A stretch of 64,000 nt of DNA from Firmicutes bacterium UBA2598 (GCA_002339345.1 DDKM01000032.1:78559-142558); one strand, 5' to 3'; shown: positions 41,550-51,325, numbered from the stretch's first letter. A program made the numbers and translations. The notes: a model not told the origin generated them from the letters alone.

Positions 41550-42644
41550 ATGTGGATCGCCTACCTTTCAACACCCAGACATCCCCAACGGGAGGGGGTG
41601 CTGGCCGCCTGTACCAGGGCTACCCACCTGGTGGAGCCCGCCGGGCCAAACGGGGTTTTTTTGGGCTTCCCCGGCAAGCAGGTACCAGCCGGACCCGCCC
41701 GGGTACTGGCGGAAAACCTGGCCCCCTTCCGTTCATCCTTCATCATGGGCCTGGGATCCAGTAAGCTGTGCGCCAGGGTCATCACCGCCGCCATGGAGGG
41801 GAAGGACCCGGCCTTGCCGCAAAAAATGCTGCACATCCATCCCTGCCCCCCGGGCCAAATAGTGGTATTGCCGCCGGAAAACACCCCATGGGTTCTGGCC
41901 CCCCTCTCCATCAATTACCTGACCTGCCTGCAGCCCCAAACCCGGCGGCGGCTGGCGCTCCTTGGCCTGACCACCTTTGGCCACATTGCGGCCATACCGG
42001 CGGAAAGGATGGGCCAGCAGTTTGGTCCGGAAGGTCTAATCATCCATCGCCTGGTCCGGGGTATCGATCTTGACCCGGTGCGTCCCCTCTACCCTCCCCG
42101 GTGGTTGTTCTGCCGGCTGCCCCTGCCGGACATCACCGGCCGGCGGGGGCTCAGGCCAGCCATGTCCCATATGGCGCAAGACATGGCAGCCCGGCTAGCC
42201 TGCCATAACCTGGCGGCAGGACGTCTGGTAGTCCGCCTGTCCTTTGCTGGCGCTCCTCCTGCGGGACGGGAGCGGCGTTTCAGCCAACCCCAGACGGAAA
42301 TTCCCGCCCTGCTGGGTGCCCTGGAAATCCTTTTACCGCCCATCACCGCCCCCATCACCGCCATCAGTGCCGGGTTAACGGACCTGATCCCGGTCCCCCG
42401 CCGCCAGCTGGCCCTTTTTACGGCCAGGCGGGACGGTTTTGTCGGTATCGACAATGTTGCCCATCTTCCTTTAGTCGGGCTGAAGGAGCGCTACCCCCAC
42501 CTGCAGTGGGGAAAGGATCTGCCGGTTACCCGGCGGGAAAAAATACTGGCCCGTCTCGATCCCTACCGTCCTGCAGTAACCGACAACGCCCCAGCCCAGC
42601 CTGCCGGGAAGGGAGGGTTCTCCTTTGACCAGACTGGTCAATAA
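41550..42644 (+). CDS. ImuB-like Y-family polymerase homologue, probably non-catalytic
   Basis: 364 residues resembling ImuB. The finger/palm-type segment FIMGLGSSKLCARVITAAMEG and the helix-hairpin-helix region LALLGLTTFGHIAAIPAERM (about 133-152) are recognisable. The N-terminal DxD and later SxDE catalytic motifs of active Y-polymerases are not found. ImuB proteins act as scaffolds linking DnaE2 to the sliding clamp. The ATG at 41550 follows AGGAGAT. It is the first gene after the LexA box. No ImuA/SulA-like gene is adjacent. Confidence 0.85.
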   Translation: MWIAYLSTPRHPQREGVLAACTRATHLVEPAGPNGVFLGFPGKQVPAGPARVLAENLAPFRSSFIMGLGSSKLCARVITAAMEGKDPALPQKMLHIHPCPPGQIVVLPPENTPWVLAPLSINYLTCLQPQTRRRLALLGLTTFGHIAAIPAERMGQQFGPEGLIIHRLVRGIDLDPVRPLYPPRWLFCRLPLPDITGRRGLRPAMSHMAQDMAARLACHNLAAGRLVVRLSFAGAPPAGRERRFSQPQTEIPALLGALEILLPPITAPITAISAGLTDLIPVPRRQLALFTARRDGFVGIDNVAHLPLVGLKERYPHLQWGKDLPVTRREKILARLDPYRPAVTDNAPAQPAGKGGFSFDQTGQ

Positions 42645-42930
42645 GCCGGTATGGGTGGAGACGGACGGTTGCAACAGGCCCCTGGCCTTTCACCGTTACG
42701 GCCAGCGGATCAGGATTTCCCTCCTGGAGGAGTGGCGGGATACCGGGGCGTGGTGGAAAGGGGAACCGGAAAAGGTGTTTTACCGGGTCCAGTCGGAGGA
42801 TGGCGGCCTTTTTGAACTGTATTACGAACAAACCCTCCCACCGGAATGCGGTGGGCAACATCCAGGCCGCCCTTCACCCATCAGGCTGCACCCTGCGGGA
42901 AGGTGGTTCCTTTATCGCATTTACGATTAG
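42625..42930 (+). CDS. DUF6504-like small protein
   Basis: 101 residues. It has the pattern of the small domain often encoded with ImuB: PVWVETDGCNRPLAFHRYG, then ISLLEEWRDTGAWWKGEP, then DGGLFELYYEQ and the ending WFLYRIYD. The TTG start at 42625 follows GGGAGGG and overlaps the ImuB-like gene by 20 bases. The role in translesion synthesis is not known. Confidence 0.8.
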   Translation: MTRLVNKPVWVETDGCNRPLAFHRYGQRIRISLLEEWRDTGAWWKGEPEKVFYRVQSEDGGLFELYYEQTLPPECGGQHPGRPSPIRLHPAGRWFLYRIYD

Positions 42931-42955
42931 CTTTCAGGAAGGGATGATATCCATC

Positions 42956-45900
42956 GTGTTTGTCCACCTGCATGTCCATTCACCCTTTTCCTTCCTGGAC
43001 GGCGCGAGCACCATCCATTCCCTGGTAACCAAGGCGGCGGAAATGGGCATGCCTGCCCTGGCCATCACCGATCACCATAACCTGAGCGGGGCTGTCAAGT
43101 TCCAAAAGGCCTGCCGGCAGGCGGGGATCAAACCCTTGCTGGGGGCGGAGGTTACCACCGAGGGAGGCTACCACCTGGTGCTGCTGGCTCAAAACCCGTC
43201 CGGCTATGCCAACCTTTGCCGCCTTTTGACCCGCGCCCACCTGGATCACCCACGGGGTAAACCCATGGTCACCATAGCTTCCCTGTGCCGGTACCGGGAG
43301 CACCTGGTGGCCATGTCCGGCTGCCGCCGGGGGGAAATCCCGTCCTTGATTATGCAAAGGCGGTACCAGAGTGCCCGCCGGGCGGCGGAAACTTACCGTT
43401 CCATCTTTGGCCGGAACTTTTACCTGGAATTGTCCCCGCCGTCACTGCCCGGCGACCTGTACCTGAACCGGCGGCTGGCGGAGCTAGGGGAAACCCTGGC
43501 GATCCCCCTGGTTGTCACCAACAATGTCCATTTTACCTCCCGCCAGGAGTTCCCCTACCACGATCTTCTGACCTGTGTACGCACCCTCAGCCGCCTGGAT
43601 GAGGCTCACCCGGAACGGCGGTTAAACGGAGAAAACTTCTTGAAATCCCCGGCAGAAATGGCCAAAGGACTGGCGGATTACCCCCAGGCCCTGGCCAACA
43701 CCCTGGCGGTGGCGGAAAAGTGTGTTGCCGCCCTGCCGGAAGGGCAGCCACTGCACCCCCGGTTCCCCCTCCCGCCGGGTGTTACTCCCACAGGTTACCT
43801 GTACCGTTTGGTGATGGAAGGAGCCAGCCAGCGTTACACCAGCCTGAACCCCGCGGTCAAGGCCCGTTTGGAGCACGAATTACATATCATCAATACCCTC
43901 GGGTTTACCGATTATTTCCTGCTGGTATGGGACGTGGCCCGTCACGCCCGGGAACAGCGCATCCGCTACGCCGGCCGGGGCTCTGCGGCGGATTCGGCGG
44001 TAGCCTATTGCCTGTACATCACCGATGTGGATCCCATCGCCCGCCGCCTGCTGTTCGAGCGGTTCATGAGCCTGGAAAGGGCGGAAAAACCGGATATTGA
44101 CATCGACTTCGACGCCCGCTACCGGGACCGGATGGCGGCATACCTCTATAAAAAATACGGGGAGGACTGTGTGGCCAGTGTGGCCACCTATAACACCTAC
44201 CAGGCCCGGGGGGCGGTGCGGGACATGGGCAAGGCCATGGGACTGCCCGGTGATATTATCGGCCGGCTGGCCAAACTGCTGCCATCCCACCTCCACGCCG
44301 ACCGTATTGAACACATGATGGCCTGTTTGCCGGAACTGCAGACCAATCCCCTGCCGCCCGGCAGGGATTACCGCATGCTGCTGCAGGCCTGTGCGGCGCT
44401 GGCAGGTTTTCCCCGCTTTCTGGGTACACACCTGGGCGGCCTGGTGGTGGCCGGAAAGCCCCTGGCAACCATCACCCCCTTGCAGATGGCCGCCAAGGGG
44501 GTGGTGGTCACCCAGTTTGACAAGGATGATGTGGAGGATCTGGGCCTCATCAAACTGGACCTGCTGTCCCTGCGCACCATGTCGGCGGTGGATGATGCAG
44601 TGGAAACCATTTGCCTGCGCAATCCCGGTTTTAATTATGACAGCATTCCGGAAAATGACCCGGACACCTTTGCCTTGTTGAGCAGTGGCCATACCATCGG
44701 GGTGTTCCAGTTGGAAAGCCCGGCCCAGCGGGCGTTACAGGCAAGGCTGGGCGCATCCGATATGGAAGATGTCATCGCCAGCCTGGGATTAATCCGCCCC
44801 GGCCCCATCAAAGGAAACATGGTGGAACCCTATATTGCCCGCCGCCACGGCAAGGAACCCATCAGCTACATCCATCCCCTGCTGGAGCCGATCCTGGCCA
44901 AAACTTACGGGGTGGTGCTGTTCCAGGAACAGGTGATTGAAATCGCCACCGTCATCGCCGGTTTTACCCCCGGGGAGGCGGACCGCTTGCGGCGGGTGAT
45001 GACCAGTGCCCGCTCCCACCGGGAGATGGCGGAGATCGGCGAACACTTCATCCAGAAGGCCATCGGCCGGGGTATCCCGCCGGACATTGCCGCCACCGTC
45101 TTTTCCTATATCCAGAGCTATGCCAGTTACGGTTTTTGTGAGGCCCATGCCGCTGCCTTCGCCGGCACCGCCTATAAAACCGCCTATTTGCTTGCCCATC
45201 ACCCGGCGGAATACTATGCCGCCCTGCTCAGTCACCAGCCCATGGGCTACTACCCTCCCAACACCCTGGCCATGGAAGCCAGGCGGCGGGGGATTCCCCT
45301 CCTACCACCTGATGTTAACCGGAGCGGGAGGGATTTTGTGGTGGAAGGGAGGGGCATCCGCACTTCCCTGACCCAGATCAAGGGTCTCAGCCAGTCCTCC
45401 CTCCGTTCCATTCTGGCTGCCCGGTCGGAGCGTCCCTTTTCCTCCCTGGCGGATCTGTACCACCGCACCATCGCCAGCCGGGATGAACTGGAAAACCTGA
45501 TCCGCTGCGGCGCCCTGGATAACCTCAATTCCAACCGGCGGGAACTATTATGGCAGCTGGGGTATCTCTGCCATGGCGAAAAAAAACGGCTCACCGGAGT
45601 CCGCGACTCCGCCGAACCGTTTTGGGACTGCCCACCAGAATTCGGCCGCACACCGGTACCGGACTTCACCCCCGCCCAGAAACGGGCGGAGGAATACCAC
45701 CTGCTGGGTCTGGACCTGCACCAGCACCTGGCAGGCCGCCTGCGGCCGTGGCTGGACCGCCGGAAGTACCTGTCCAGCAGGGAGGTGGCCGCCCTGCCGG
45801 ACGGCGCCCCTGCCAAAACTGCCGGTACCGTACTGCGGCCCCACCGCCCCCCCACCCGCAGCGGGCGGGTGGTGGTGTTCCTTTCTCTGGAGGATGAGTT

Positions 45901-46060
45901 TGGCCTGGTGGATGTTACGGTGTTTGAGAATATATACCACAGATACGGCCGGTTTATCTTCGACCGGCAAAGTCCCCTCCTGGGGGTGAAGGGCATTGTC
46001 TCCCGCCGGGGCAAGGGAGTCAGCCTCCTGGCCCGGCAGATCTGGCCGGTTCAGGGGTAA
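42956..46060 (+). CDS. dnaE2: DnaE2-type DNA polymerase III alpha subunit
   Basis: 1,034 residues. It starts with the PHP domain VHLHVHSPFSFLDGAS and has catalytic aspartates in KPDIDIDFDARYRDR (about 380-394). A helix-hairpin-helix region and a C-terminal OB domain (ARQIWPV end) follow. The length and the SOS-cassette setting indicate the error-prone DnaE2 class rather than the replicative enzyme. In ImuABC systems DnaE2 performs damage-induced mutagenesis. The GTG at 42956 gives the canonical start MFVHLHVH; an ATG at 42944 is an alternative. Confidence 0.92.
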   Translation: MFVHLHVHSPFSFLDGASTIHSLVTKAAEMGMPALAITDHHNLSGAVKFQKACRQAGIKPLLGAEVTTEGGYHLVLLAQNPSGYANLCRLLTRAHLDHPRGKPMVTIASLCRYREHLVAMSGCRRGEIPSLIMQRRYQSARRAAETYRSIFGRNFYLELSPPSLPGDLYLNRRLAELGETLAIPLVVTNNVHFTSRQEFPYHDLLTCVRTLSRLDEAHPERRLNGENFLKSPAEMAKGLADYPQALANTLAVAEKCVAALPEGQPLHPRFPLPPGVTPTGYLYRLVMEGASQRYTSLNPAVKARLEHELHIINTLGFTDYFLLVWDVARHAREQRIRYAGRGSAADSAVAYCLYITDVDPIARRLLFERFMSLERAEKPDIDIDFDARYRDRMAAYLYKKYGEDCVASVATYNTYQARGAVRDMGKAMGLPGDIIGRLAKLLPSHLHADRIEHMMACLPELQTNPLPPGRDYRMLLQACAALAGFPRFLGTHLGGLVVAGKPLATITPLQMAAKGVVVTQFDKDDVEDLGLIKLDLLSLRTMSAVDDAVETICLRNPGFNYDSIPENDPDTFALLSSGHTIGVFQLESPAQRALQARLGASDMEDVIASLGLIRPGPIKGNMVEPYIARRHGKEPISYIHPLLEPILAKTYGVVLFQEQVIEIATVIAGFTPGEADRLRRVMTSARSHREMAEIGEHFIQKAIGRGIPPDIAATVFSYIQSYASYGFCEAHAAAFAGTAYKTAYLLAHHPAEYYAALLSHQPMGYYPPNTLAMEARRRGIPLLPPDVNRSGRDFVVEGRGIRTSLTQIKGLSQSSLRSILAARSERPFSSLADLYHRTIASRDELENLIRCGALDNLNSNRRELLWQLGYLCHGEKKRLTGVRDSAEPFWDCPPEFGRTPVPDFTPAQKRAEEYHLLGLDLHQHLAGRLRPWLDRRKYLSSREVAALPDGAPAKTAGTVLRPHRPPTRSGRVVVFLSLEDEFGLVDVTVFENIYHRYGRFIFDRQSPLLGVKGIVSRRGKGVSLLARQIWPVQG

Positions 46061-46085
46061 ATCCACCTGTTAACAAACCGCCGGG

Positions 46086-47495
46086 CTAATAGCCCACAAG
46101 CCGCAAACCGTTTAAAAGTAAAATCACCATTAGCAGGGCCGGCACCCCGTACTTCAGGTGCCACCGCGGCCCCACCTCAAGGGGGGAACGCCCTGTGATG
46201 CCGGACATCATCACATTGGTGGCGGAAAAGGGGGTGATATTGATGGTAACGGCCCAGGTACAGGCCACCACCACCCCCAGGAAACGGGGTGAAACTCCCA
46301 ACACCACGGGATCCAGGGTAGCCAGTACCGCCACCCCGGTAACAATGGGGTGGACCCCCAAAAGGGAAATTCCCAGCACCAGGGCGGCCACCACCAGGGA
46401 GATGCCCAAGGCATTACCGCCGGACAGGGTATGGACCAGCAGCGGGATGTAGCCATCCAGTCCCGAAGATTTCACCGCCACCGCCAGGAAACCGGCACAG
46501 GTGAACAACACCACCTCGTTTTTCATCCGGGTGAGGATGTTGATGCCGTATTCACTCCTTACCGCCTGCCGCCACTCCGCCAGTTTGCCCAGGTAAAGGG
46601 ACCAGCACAGGGGAAAGAGGATACTCACCAGGGGAACGATGCTGAAGATGCTTAAGCCCGTCTGCCCCTCCAGCACCAGCAGGAAGGCAATCAGGGCCGC
46701 CCCCACAGTCACCAGTTCCAGCAGTTTGCGCCTGCTTCCCCGGTCAAGGGGCATGTCATCCTGGTCTTCTCCCGGCTGCCGGGGGCGGGGACGTAGTGTC
46801 ACCATGCCGAACAGGGAAATGAGCACCGCCATGATAAAGGCCACCGGTCCTATCTCCCAGTATTTGACGTCAAAATAGTGAATGATCAGCGGGATGGCCG
46901 CCATGTTGGGGGACCAGACCACTGCCGTGCTGTAGCCACGGGCCAGGGCCATGGCCAAACGGGGATCCCCGTCGCCCCGTCGCTGAACCAGCATCTGGTA
47001 GATGATGGGCAGTGCCCCCACATTAAGCAGTGAACCTAAAAAGTGGGTGGAAGCCATGGCCACCCCCATCAGGGGCCTTTCCGCCGCCATATACCGGCGG
47101 GAAAAGGCATCAATGGCTTCCAGGTAGCCTCCATAAGAAAGGGGAAGACCCAGCAGGGGTACCAGAATAATCAGGGACAACAGCGCCCTGTTTTCACCAA
47201 AACCGCTCAACCACACCTGCCAACCCGCACCGGAGATAAACAACAGGATGGAGCCCACCCCCAGCAGGGCAACCCCGGTATAACGGGTAGCCTTGGCGGC
47301 CACCGGCATGCATAGCAGCATGGTCACCAGTGCCAGGGGATTGATGACACTCCTGACCGGCAAGTCAAACAGGGAACCGGCGAGACCTAGCAGAGCCAGG
47401 GCCAGAACGGCGAACCGGCGGGAGGTATCCAGCCAGCCCGGGGTTACCGGCAGGGGTTTGATATGGTAATAAACCAGTTTTGCCAAAGGAATCAC
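46086..47495 (-). CDS. Multi-pass permease linked to glycolate/lactate oxidase genes
   Basis: 469 residues with about 11-12 hydrophobic segments. It resembles ion-transporter (IT) superfamily carriers, with a repeated hairpin pattern such as STHFLGSLLNVGALPI and ATWAVTINITPFSATNVMMS-like re-entrant segments (residues about 145-165 and 415-440). It was not recognised as a named family. A GTG start follows the glcF stop directly, so it is co-transcribed with the GlcD/GlcF-type oxidase. A glycolate or lactate importer is the inference. Confidence 0.6.
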   Translation of the reverse strand: MIPLAKLVYYHIKPLPVTPGWLDTSRRFAVLALALLGLAGSLFDLPVRSVINPLALVTMLLCMPVAAKATRYTGVALLGVGSILLFISGAGWQVWLSGFGENRALLSLIILVPLLGLPLSYGGYLEAIDAFSRRYMAAERPLMGVAMASTHFLGSLLNVGALPIIYQMLVQRRGDGDPRLAMALARGYSTAVVWSPNMAAIPLIIHYFDVKYWEIGPVAFIMAVLISLFGMVTLRPRPRQPGEDQDDMPLDRGSRRKLLELVTVGAALIAFLLVLEGQTGLSIFSIVPLVSILFPLCWSLYLGKLAEWRQAVRSEYGINILTRMKNEVVLFTCAGFLAVAVKSSGLDGYIPLLVHTLSGGNALGISLVVAALVLGISLLGVHPIVTGVAVLATLDPVVLGVSPRFLGVVVACTWAVTINITPFSATNVMMSGITGRSPLEVGPRWHLKYGVPALLMVILLLNGLRLVGY

Positions 47496-48698
47496 CTAAG
47501 GAGTCAGCCTGGCCGCATAGGCTTGGCTGAGAATTTCCACAGTATGGGCCACCCGGACAGCCTGCCCGGCCCGGTCCAAAACCCCCGCCAGCTGCAACTG
47601 GCAGGATGGGCAGCCAGTGGCCACCACCGCCGCCCCGGTCCGGGCCGCCATTTCCGCCTTCAGTCCTCCGATGGCAGCAGCCACTTCCGGGTGAGAAAAG
47701 GCAAAGGTACCGGAACCGCCGCAACAGCGATCAGGCTGCTCCATTTCCCGCAAATCCACACCAGGAATGCAACGGAGGATCTCCCGCGGCTGCTGCCAGA
47801 CCCCCTGGCCCCGCCGCAGGTGGCAGGGATCGTGATAGGTCACCACCGTCTCCACCACCCCCAGATCCCGGTTAAGACCGGTTTCCATGAGGAAGGCGGA
47901 AATATCCCGGACCCTTTGGCTGAACGCCCTGGCGGCGGGGGTGGAAAGTTCATCACCATAGCCGGCCAGCGCCAGGCCGCAGGAAGCACAGGTGGTGACC
48001 ACCGCTTCCACCCGGGCCTGTTCCGCTTGCCTGACCACCATTTCCGCCTGTTGCCGGGCGATACCGGCAGCACCCTGCGCAGCCGCAGGCATACCACAAC
48101 AACCTGGCAGCAATACCACCTCCCCATCATGTTCCCGCAAAACATGGATAGCCGCATCTCCGACCCGGTGCCAGAAATACTGGATCATACAGCCCAAAAA
48201 GTAACCCACCCGGCGGCGGGGCCTGGCCACCGGCAGAACTGCGGGATAATGCTGGGTAAAGGGCTTTCGAGGCACCTGCGGCAACCCCTGCAATGCCGGC
48301 CGGAGTCTGGTGAGTGTTCCCTGGGTCAGCCGGAAAACCCCATGGGCCACCCACATCCGGCGGGGATGGGGCAGAATCCCGGTGGCAGCTAAACGCACCA
48401 GGGACCGCCGGGCCGGCCCCGCCTCCGCCCGGGCCGCCAACACCAGCCTGTCCACCTGTACCCCGTTGGGACAGTGGTGGGTACATGTCTTGCACAGCAG
48501 GCAATATCCCATCAACTCCTGCAAGCGGCGGGAAGGGGACAGGTTGCCGTCCAGCCAGGCTCCGGCCAGCTGCACCTTGGCCCTGGCCACATATGGTTCC
48601 GAACCCTTGGCCAGGAACACCGGGCACACCTCCCGGCAGGCGCCGCATTTGCTGCACCGGTCCACCTGGGCCAGGAGGGTTTCTTTAGTTTTGATCAC
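47496..48698 (-). CDS. GlcF-like (Fe-S)-binding oxidoreductase subunit
   Basis: About 400 residues. Two [4Fe-4S] motifs near the N-terminus are CSKCGACREVCP (about 15-26) and CLLCKTCTHHCP (about 67-78). Two CCG (cysteine-rich) domains follow, with LLPGCCGMPA and CCGGSGTF, as in GlcF and heterodisulfide-reductase-like subunits. It passes electrons from the FAD subunit. The GTG at 48698 follows GGGGAGG and overlaps glcD by 14 bases. Neither subunit sequence decides whether glycolate, lactate or another 2-hydroxyacid is oxidised. Confidence 0.88.
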   Translation of the reverse strand: MIKTKETLLAQVDRCSKCGACREVCPVFLAKGSEPYVARAKVQLAGAWLDGNLSPSRRLQELMGYCLLCKTCTHHCPNGVQVDRLVLAARAEAGPARRSLVRLAATGILPHPRRMWVAHGVFRLTQGTLTRLRPALQGLPQVPRKPFTQHYPAVLPVARPRRRVGYFLGCMIQYFWHRVGDAAIHVLREHDGEVVLLPGCCGMPAAAQGAAGIARQQAEMVVRQAEQARVEAVVTTCASCGLALAGYGDELSTPAARAFSQRVRDISAFLMETGLNRDLGVVETVVTYHDPCHLRRGQGVWQQPREILRCIPGVDLREMEQPDRCCGGSGTFAFSHPEVAAAIGGLKAEMAARTGAAVVATGCPSCQLQLAGVLDRAGQAVRVAHTVEILSQAYAARLTP

Positions 48699-50079
48699 TG
48701 GCACACCTCCCCAGGATCTTGCCGGGATTCATGATCCCCTTCGGGTCAAAGGCCTGCTTTAACCTGGTCATGTACTCCATCCCGGCGCTGCCCACCTCCT
48801 GTTTCAGGTAAGGCCGTTTCAGCAGTCCAATCCCGTGCTCGCCGGAAAGGGTGCCGCCCAGCGCCAGGGCGGCCTCGAAAATCTCAGCGATGGCATTCTC
48901 CGCCCTGGCCATTTCCGCCGGATTGCGGCGGTCCACCAGGATATTGGGGTGCAGGTTGCCGTCGCCGGCATGCCCGAAAATGGCGATATCCAGATTGTGC
49001 CGGGCCGCGATTTCCTTCAGCCGGCGGATCATGGCCGGCACCTGGGAACGCGGTACCGTAGCGTCTTCGGAAATTTTGGTGGGCTTGACCTGTACCAGGG
49101 CCGGCGATACCGCCCGCCGGGCCTGCCACAGTTCAGCGCTTTCGCCGGTACTGTGAGCCACCCGGATGTTGCGGGCCCCGTGGCGGCGGCAGATTTCCCC
49201 CACCCTGTTCAGCTGTTGACCAACCGTTTCCCTGGGACCGTCAAGGTCCATGAGCAAGATGGCGGCTGCATCCAGGGGCAAACCGGCAGAGCGATGTTTT
49301 TCCACACACCTGATGGTCACATCGTCCATAATCTCCAGGGCCGCCGGCACAATCCCCTCCGCCAGGATGGCGGTGATGGCGGTGGCGGCAGCATTGAGAT
49401 CAAGGAAATCGGCAAGGATGGTTTGCTTGTGTTCCGGCAATGGCAATAGCCTCAATACCGCCCGGGTGATAATGCCCAGGGTTCCTTCCGATCCGGTAAT
49501 CAGCCTGGTAAGATCGTACCCGGTTACATTCTTGATGGTCCGGCCGCCGGTATTGATCACCCTACCGTCCGGCAGCACCACTTCCAAACCCAGGACATAA
49601 TCCCGGGTGACACCATATTTCAGCCCCCTGGGGCCGCCGGCACATTCCGCCACATTGCCACCTATGGTGGACACCGCTGAACTGGCGGGGTCAGGGGGAT
49701 AAAAGAGCCGTACCGCCTCCGCCGCCTTGTGCAGGGAGCCGGTGACCACTCCAGCTTCCACCACCGCCAGCATATCCACCCTGTCCAGTTCCACCACCCG
49801 GTTTAAGGCGGTCAGGGACACCACCACCCCGTCGGCAAGGGGTACCGATCCGCCGCTCAGGCCGGTCCCCGCTCCCCGCGGCACCAGGGGAATCTCCCGC
49901 TGGTAGGCAAACTCCACCAGTGCGGCCACCTGTTCCGTGTTGCCGGGCTTCACCACCAGCCGGGGAATACCTGTCTTATAGGTACCGTCGTAGGAATAAC
50001 ACAGGCGGTCCTCCACCTGGCTGATGACCCGGTCCGCACCCAACAGGCGGGCCAGGTCCTTTACCAGCACATCCCTCAT
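48685..50079 (-). CDS. glcD: GlcD-like FAD-binding 2-hydroxyacid oxidase/dehydrogenase
   Basis: 464 residues, VAO-type FAD protein. The FAD pyrophosphate loop PRGAGTGLSGGSVPL (about 61-75) and the C-terminal GEHGIGLLKRPYL (about 418-430) are conserved. It should oxidise glycolate, D-lactate or a related acid. Followed by a GlcF-like subunit and a permease on the same strand, it forms a complete utilisation operon. The ATG follows GGGAGGAAG. Confidence 0.92.
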   Translation of the reverse strand: MRDVLVKDLARLLGADRVISQVEDRLCYSYDGTYKTGIPRLVVKPGNTEQVAALVEFAYQREIPLVPRGAGTGLSGGSVPLADGVVVSLTALNRVVELDRVDMLAVVEAGVVTGSLHKAAEAVRLFYPPDPASSAVSTIGGNVAECAGGPRGLKYGVTRDYVLGLEVVLPDGRVINTGGRTIKNVTGYDLTRLITGSEGTLGIITRAVLRLLPLPEHKQTILADFLDLNAAATAITAILAEGIVPAALEIMDDVTIRCVEKHRSAGLPLDAAAILLMDLDGPRETVGQQLNRVGEICRRHGARNIRVAHSTGESAELWQARRAVSPALVQVKPTKISEDATVPRSQVPAMIRRLKEIAARHNLDIAIFGHAGDGNLHPNILVDRRNPAEMARAENAIAEIFEAALALGGTLSGEHGIGLLKRPYLKQEVGSAGMEYMTRLKQAFDPKGIMNPGKILGRCASDQN

Positions 50080-50189
50080 CTTCCTTCCTCCCGCTTTCGC
50101 GTATCAATATTTTGTTATACCTGATCGTTTTCTCTATTTTACACCTTTGCACTGCCGGGCGGAATGGTTTTTTCTCGCTGCAGAAAAGG

Positions 50190-50219
50190 TTGCCTGGCTA
50201 TGCAAAAAAATAGTAAAAT
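50190..50219 (+). promoter_or_regulatory. Probable promoter of the ParM-like pair
   Basis: TTGCCT (50190-50195) and TAAAAT (50214-50219) are separated by 18 bases, 44 bases before the ParM-like start. The match is moderate. Confidence 0.45.
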
Positions 50220-50263
50220 TATCTATATTAGTGTAACATCCGCGGGAAACGGGAGGGGTTTTC

Positions 50264-51325
50264 ATGCTGAACACAATGCAGACCGTCGGACTGGATATGG
50301 GATTCGGATGGATGAAGGTGTGGTCGGGGCCCCAGCAATTCAAATTTCCGGCTGTGGTGGCCCGCGGAAACAGCCGCAACCTGGCCCGAGTAACGGAAAC
50401 CTTCACCCCCGGTCAGCTGGTGTTGGATGTGGAGATTACCGATGAAAACACCGGTCGAACGGAACACTACTTCCTGGGGGATTTGGCCGTCCGGGAAGGA
50501 GAGCAGCCCACCTATGTTTGGGCCAAGAATAAGGTCCAGGACGAAATGGCGGTAGCATGTATGGCCACCTCCCTGGCCCTGGTGGCAGAGAACGACAAGC
50601 AGGACATTTATCTCATCACCGGCCTGCCCATTGCCCATTTCGGTACCCAACTGCGGGAAAACTATGAAAAACACCTACGAGGCAGGCGGTTGACCATCAA
50701 ATTTTTAAGTGGACGCCTCCAGGGCAAGGTCAAACAAATCCGGATACTATCCTCCAAGGTTTTCCCCCAGGGATATGGCGCGTATCTTGACCAACTGATG
50801 GATGACCAGGGTGGGATTGCTAACACGGAGTACCTACGCCCCACAGGGGTATTGGATATCGGTTTTAAAACTTCGGACATCGTTTTCGTGCAGGACATGC
50901 AGCCGGTGGATCGCAACTCCTTTCCCCTTGAACTGGGTATGGCCTGGGCCTATGAACAGGTCCAGCGGCATTTGAGCAGCACTTATGATATTCACAAGTC
51001 TCTAGAAGAAATGGAGGAAATTTTTGAAGAGCGGCAAATACGCATCAACCGGGACTTCCGCCGCATCGACCAGTGGGTGGACAGCGCCTACCAGGCCCTG
51101 ACCGACCGCCTAAAAAATGAGATTGCCCGGAAATGGCTCAACATAACGGATCTGGAAACCATCCTGGTGGCCGGCGGAGGAGGGATTGCCCTCTTTGATT
51201 TCCTGGATTTCCCCCAAAAGGTACTGCCCGCTGAGGCCCAATTCGCCAATGCCAAAGGATTCTGGAAAGCCGGTCAAAAAATCGCTGGAGGGTTGATCAA
51301 TGCTGCAAAACCAGCTGAAGCTTAA
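50264..51325 (+). CDS. ParM/StbA-family actin-like ATPase
   Basis: 353 residues, actin-like fold. The phosphate-1 motif VGLDMGFGWMKVW (about 8-20), phosphate-2 motif LDIGFKTSDIV (about 205-215) and adenosine motif ILVAGGGGIALF (about 302-313) are intact. ParM filaments push replicated plasmids apart. A chromosomal copy suggests an integrated element or another cytoskeletal role. The ATG follows GGGAGGGG. It overlaps a small partner gene by 26 bases. Clear tandem repeats of a parC centromere were not seen upstream. Confidence 0.88.
   Translation: MLNTMQTVGLDMGFGWMKVWSGPQQFKFPAVVARGNSRNLARVTETFTPGQLVLDVEITDENTGRTEHYFLGDLAVREGEQPTYVWAKNKVQDEMAVACMATSLALVAENDKQDIYLITGLPIAHFGTQLRENYEKHLRGRRLTIKFLSGRLQGKVKQIRILSSKVFPQGYGAYLDQLMDDQGGIANTEYLRPTGVLDIGFKTSDIVFVQDMQPVDRNSFPLELGMAWAYEQVQRHLSSTYDIHKSLEEMEEIFEERQIRINRDFRRIDQWVDSAYQALTDRLKNEIARKWLNITDLETILVAGGGGIALFDFLDFPQKVLPAEAQFANAKGFWKAGQKIAGGLINAAKPAEA

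Noticed and set aside
43880..44692. 270-codon minus-strand frame inside dnaE2
   Set aside because: It is the complement of conserved polymerase sequence including the catalytic aspartate region.
50080..50263. parC-type centromere repeats before the ParM-like gene
   Set aside because: Only one imperfect dyad near 50101-50120 was found; no tandem iterons.
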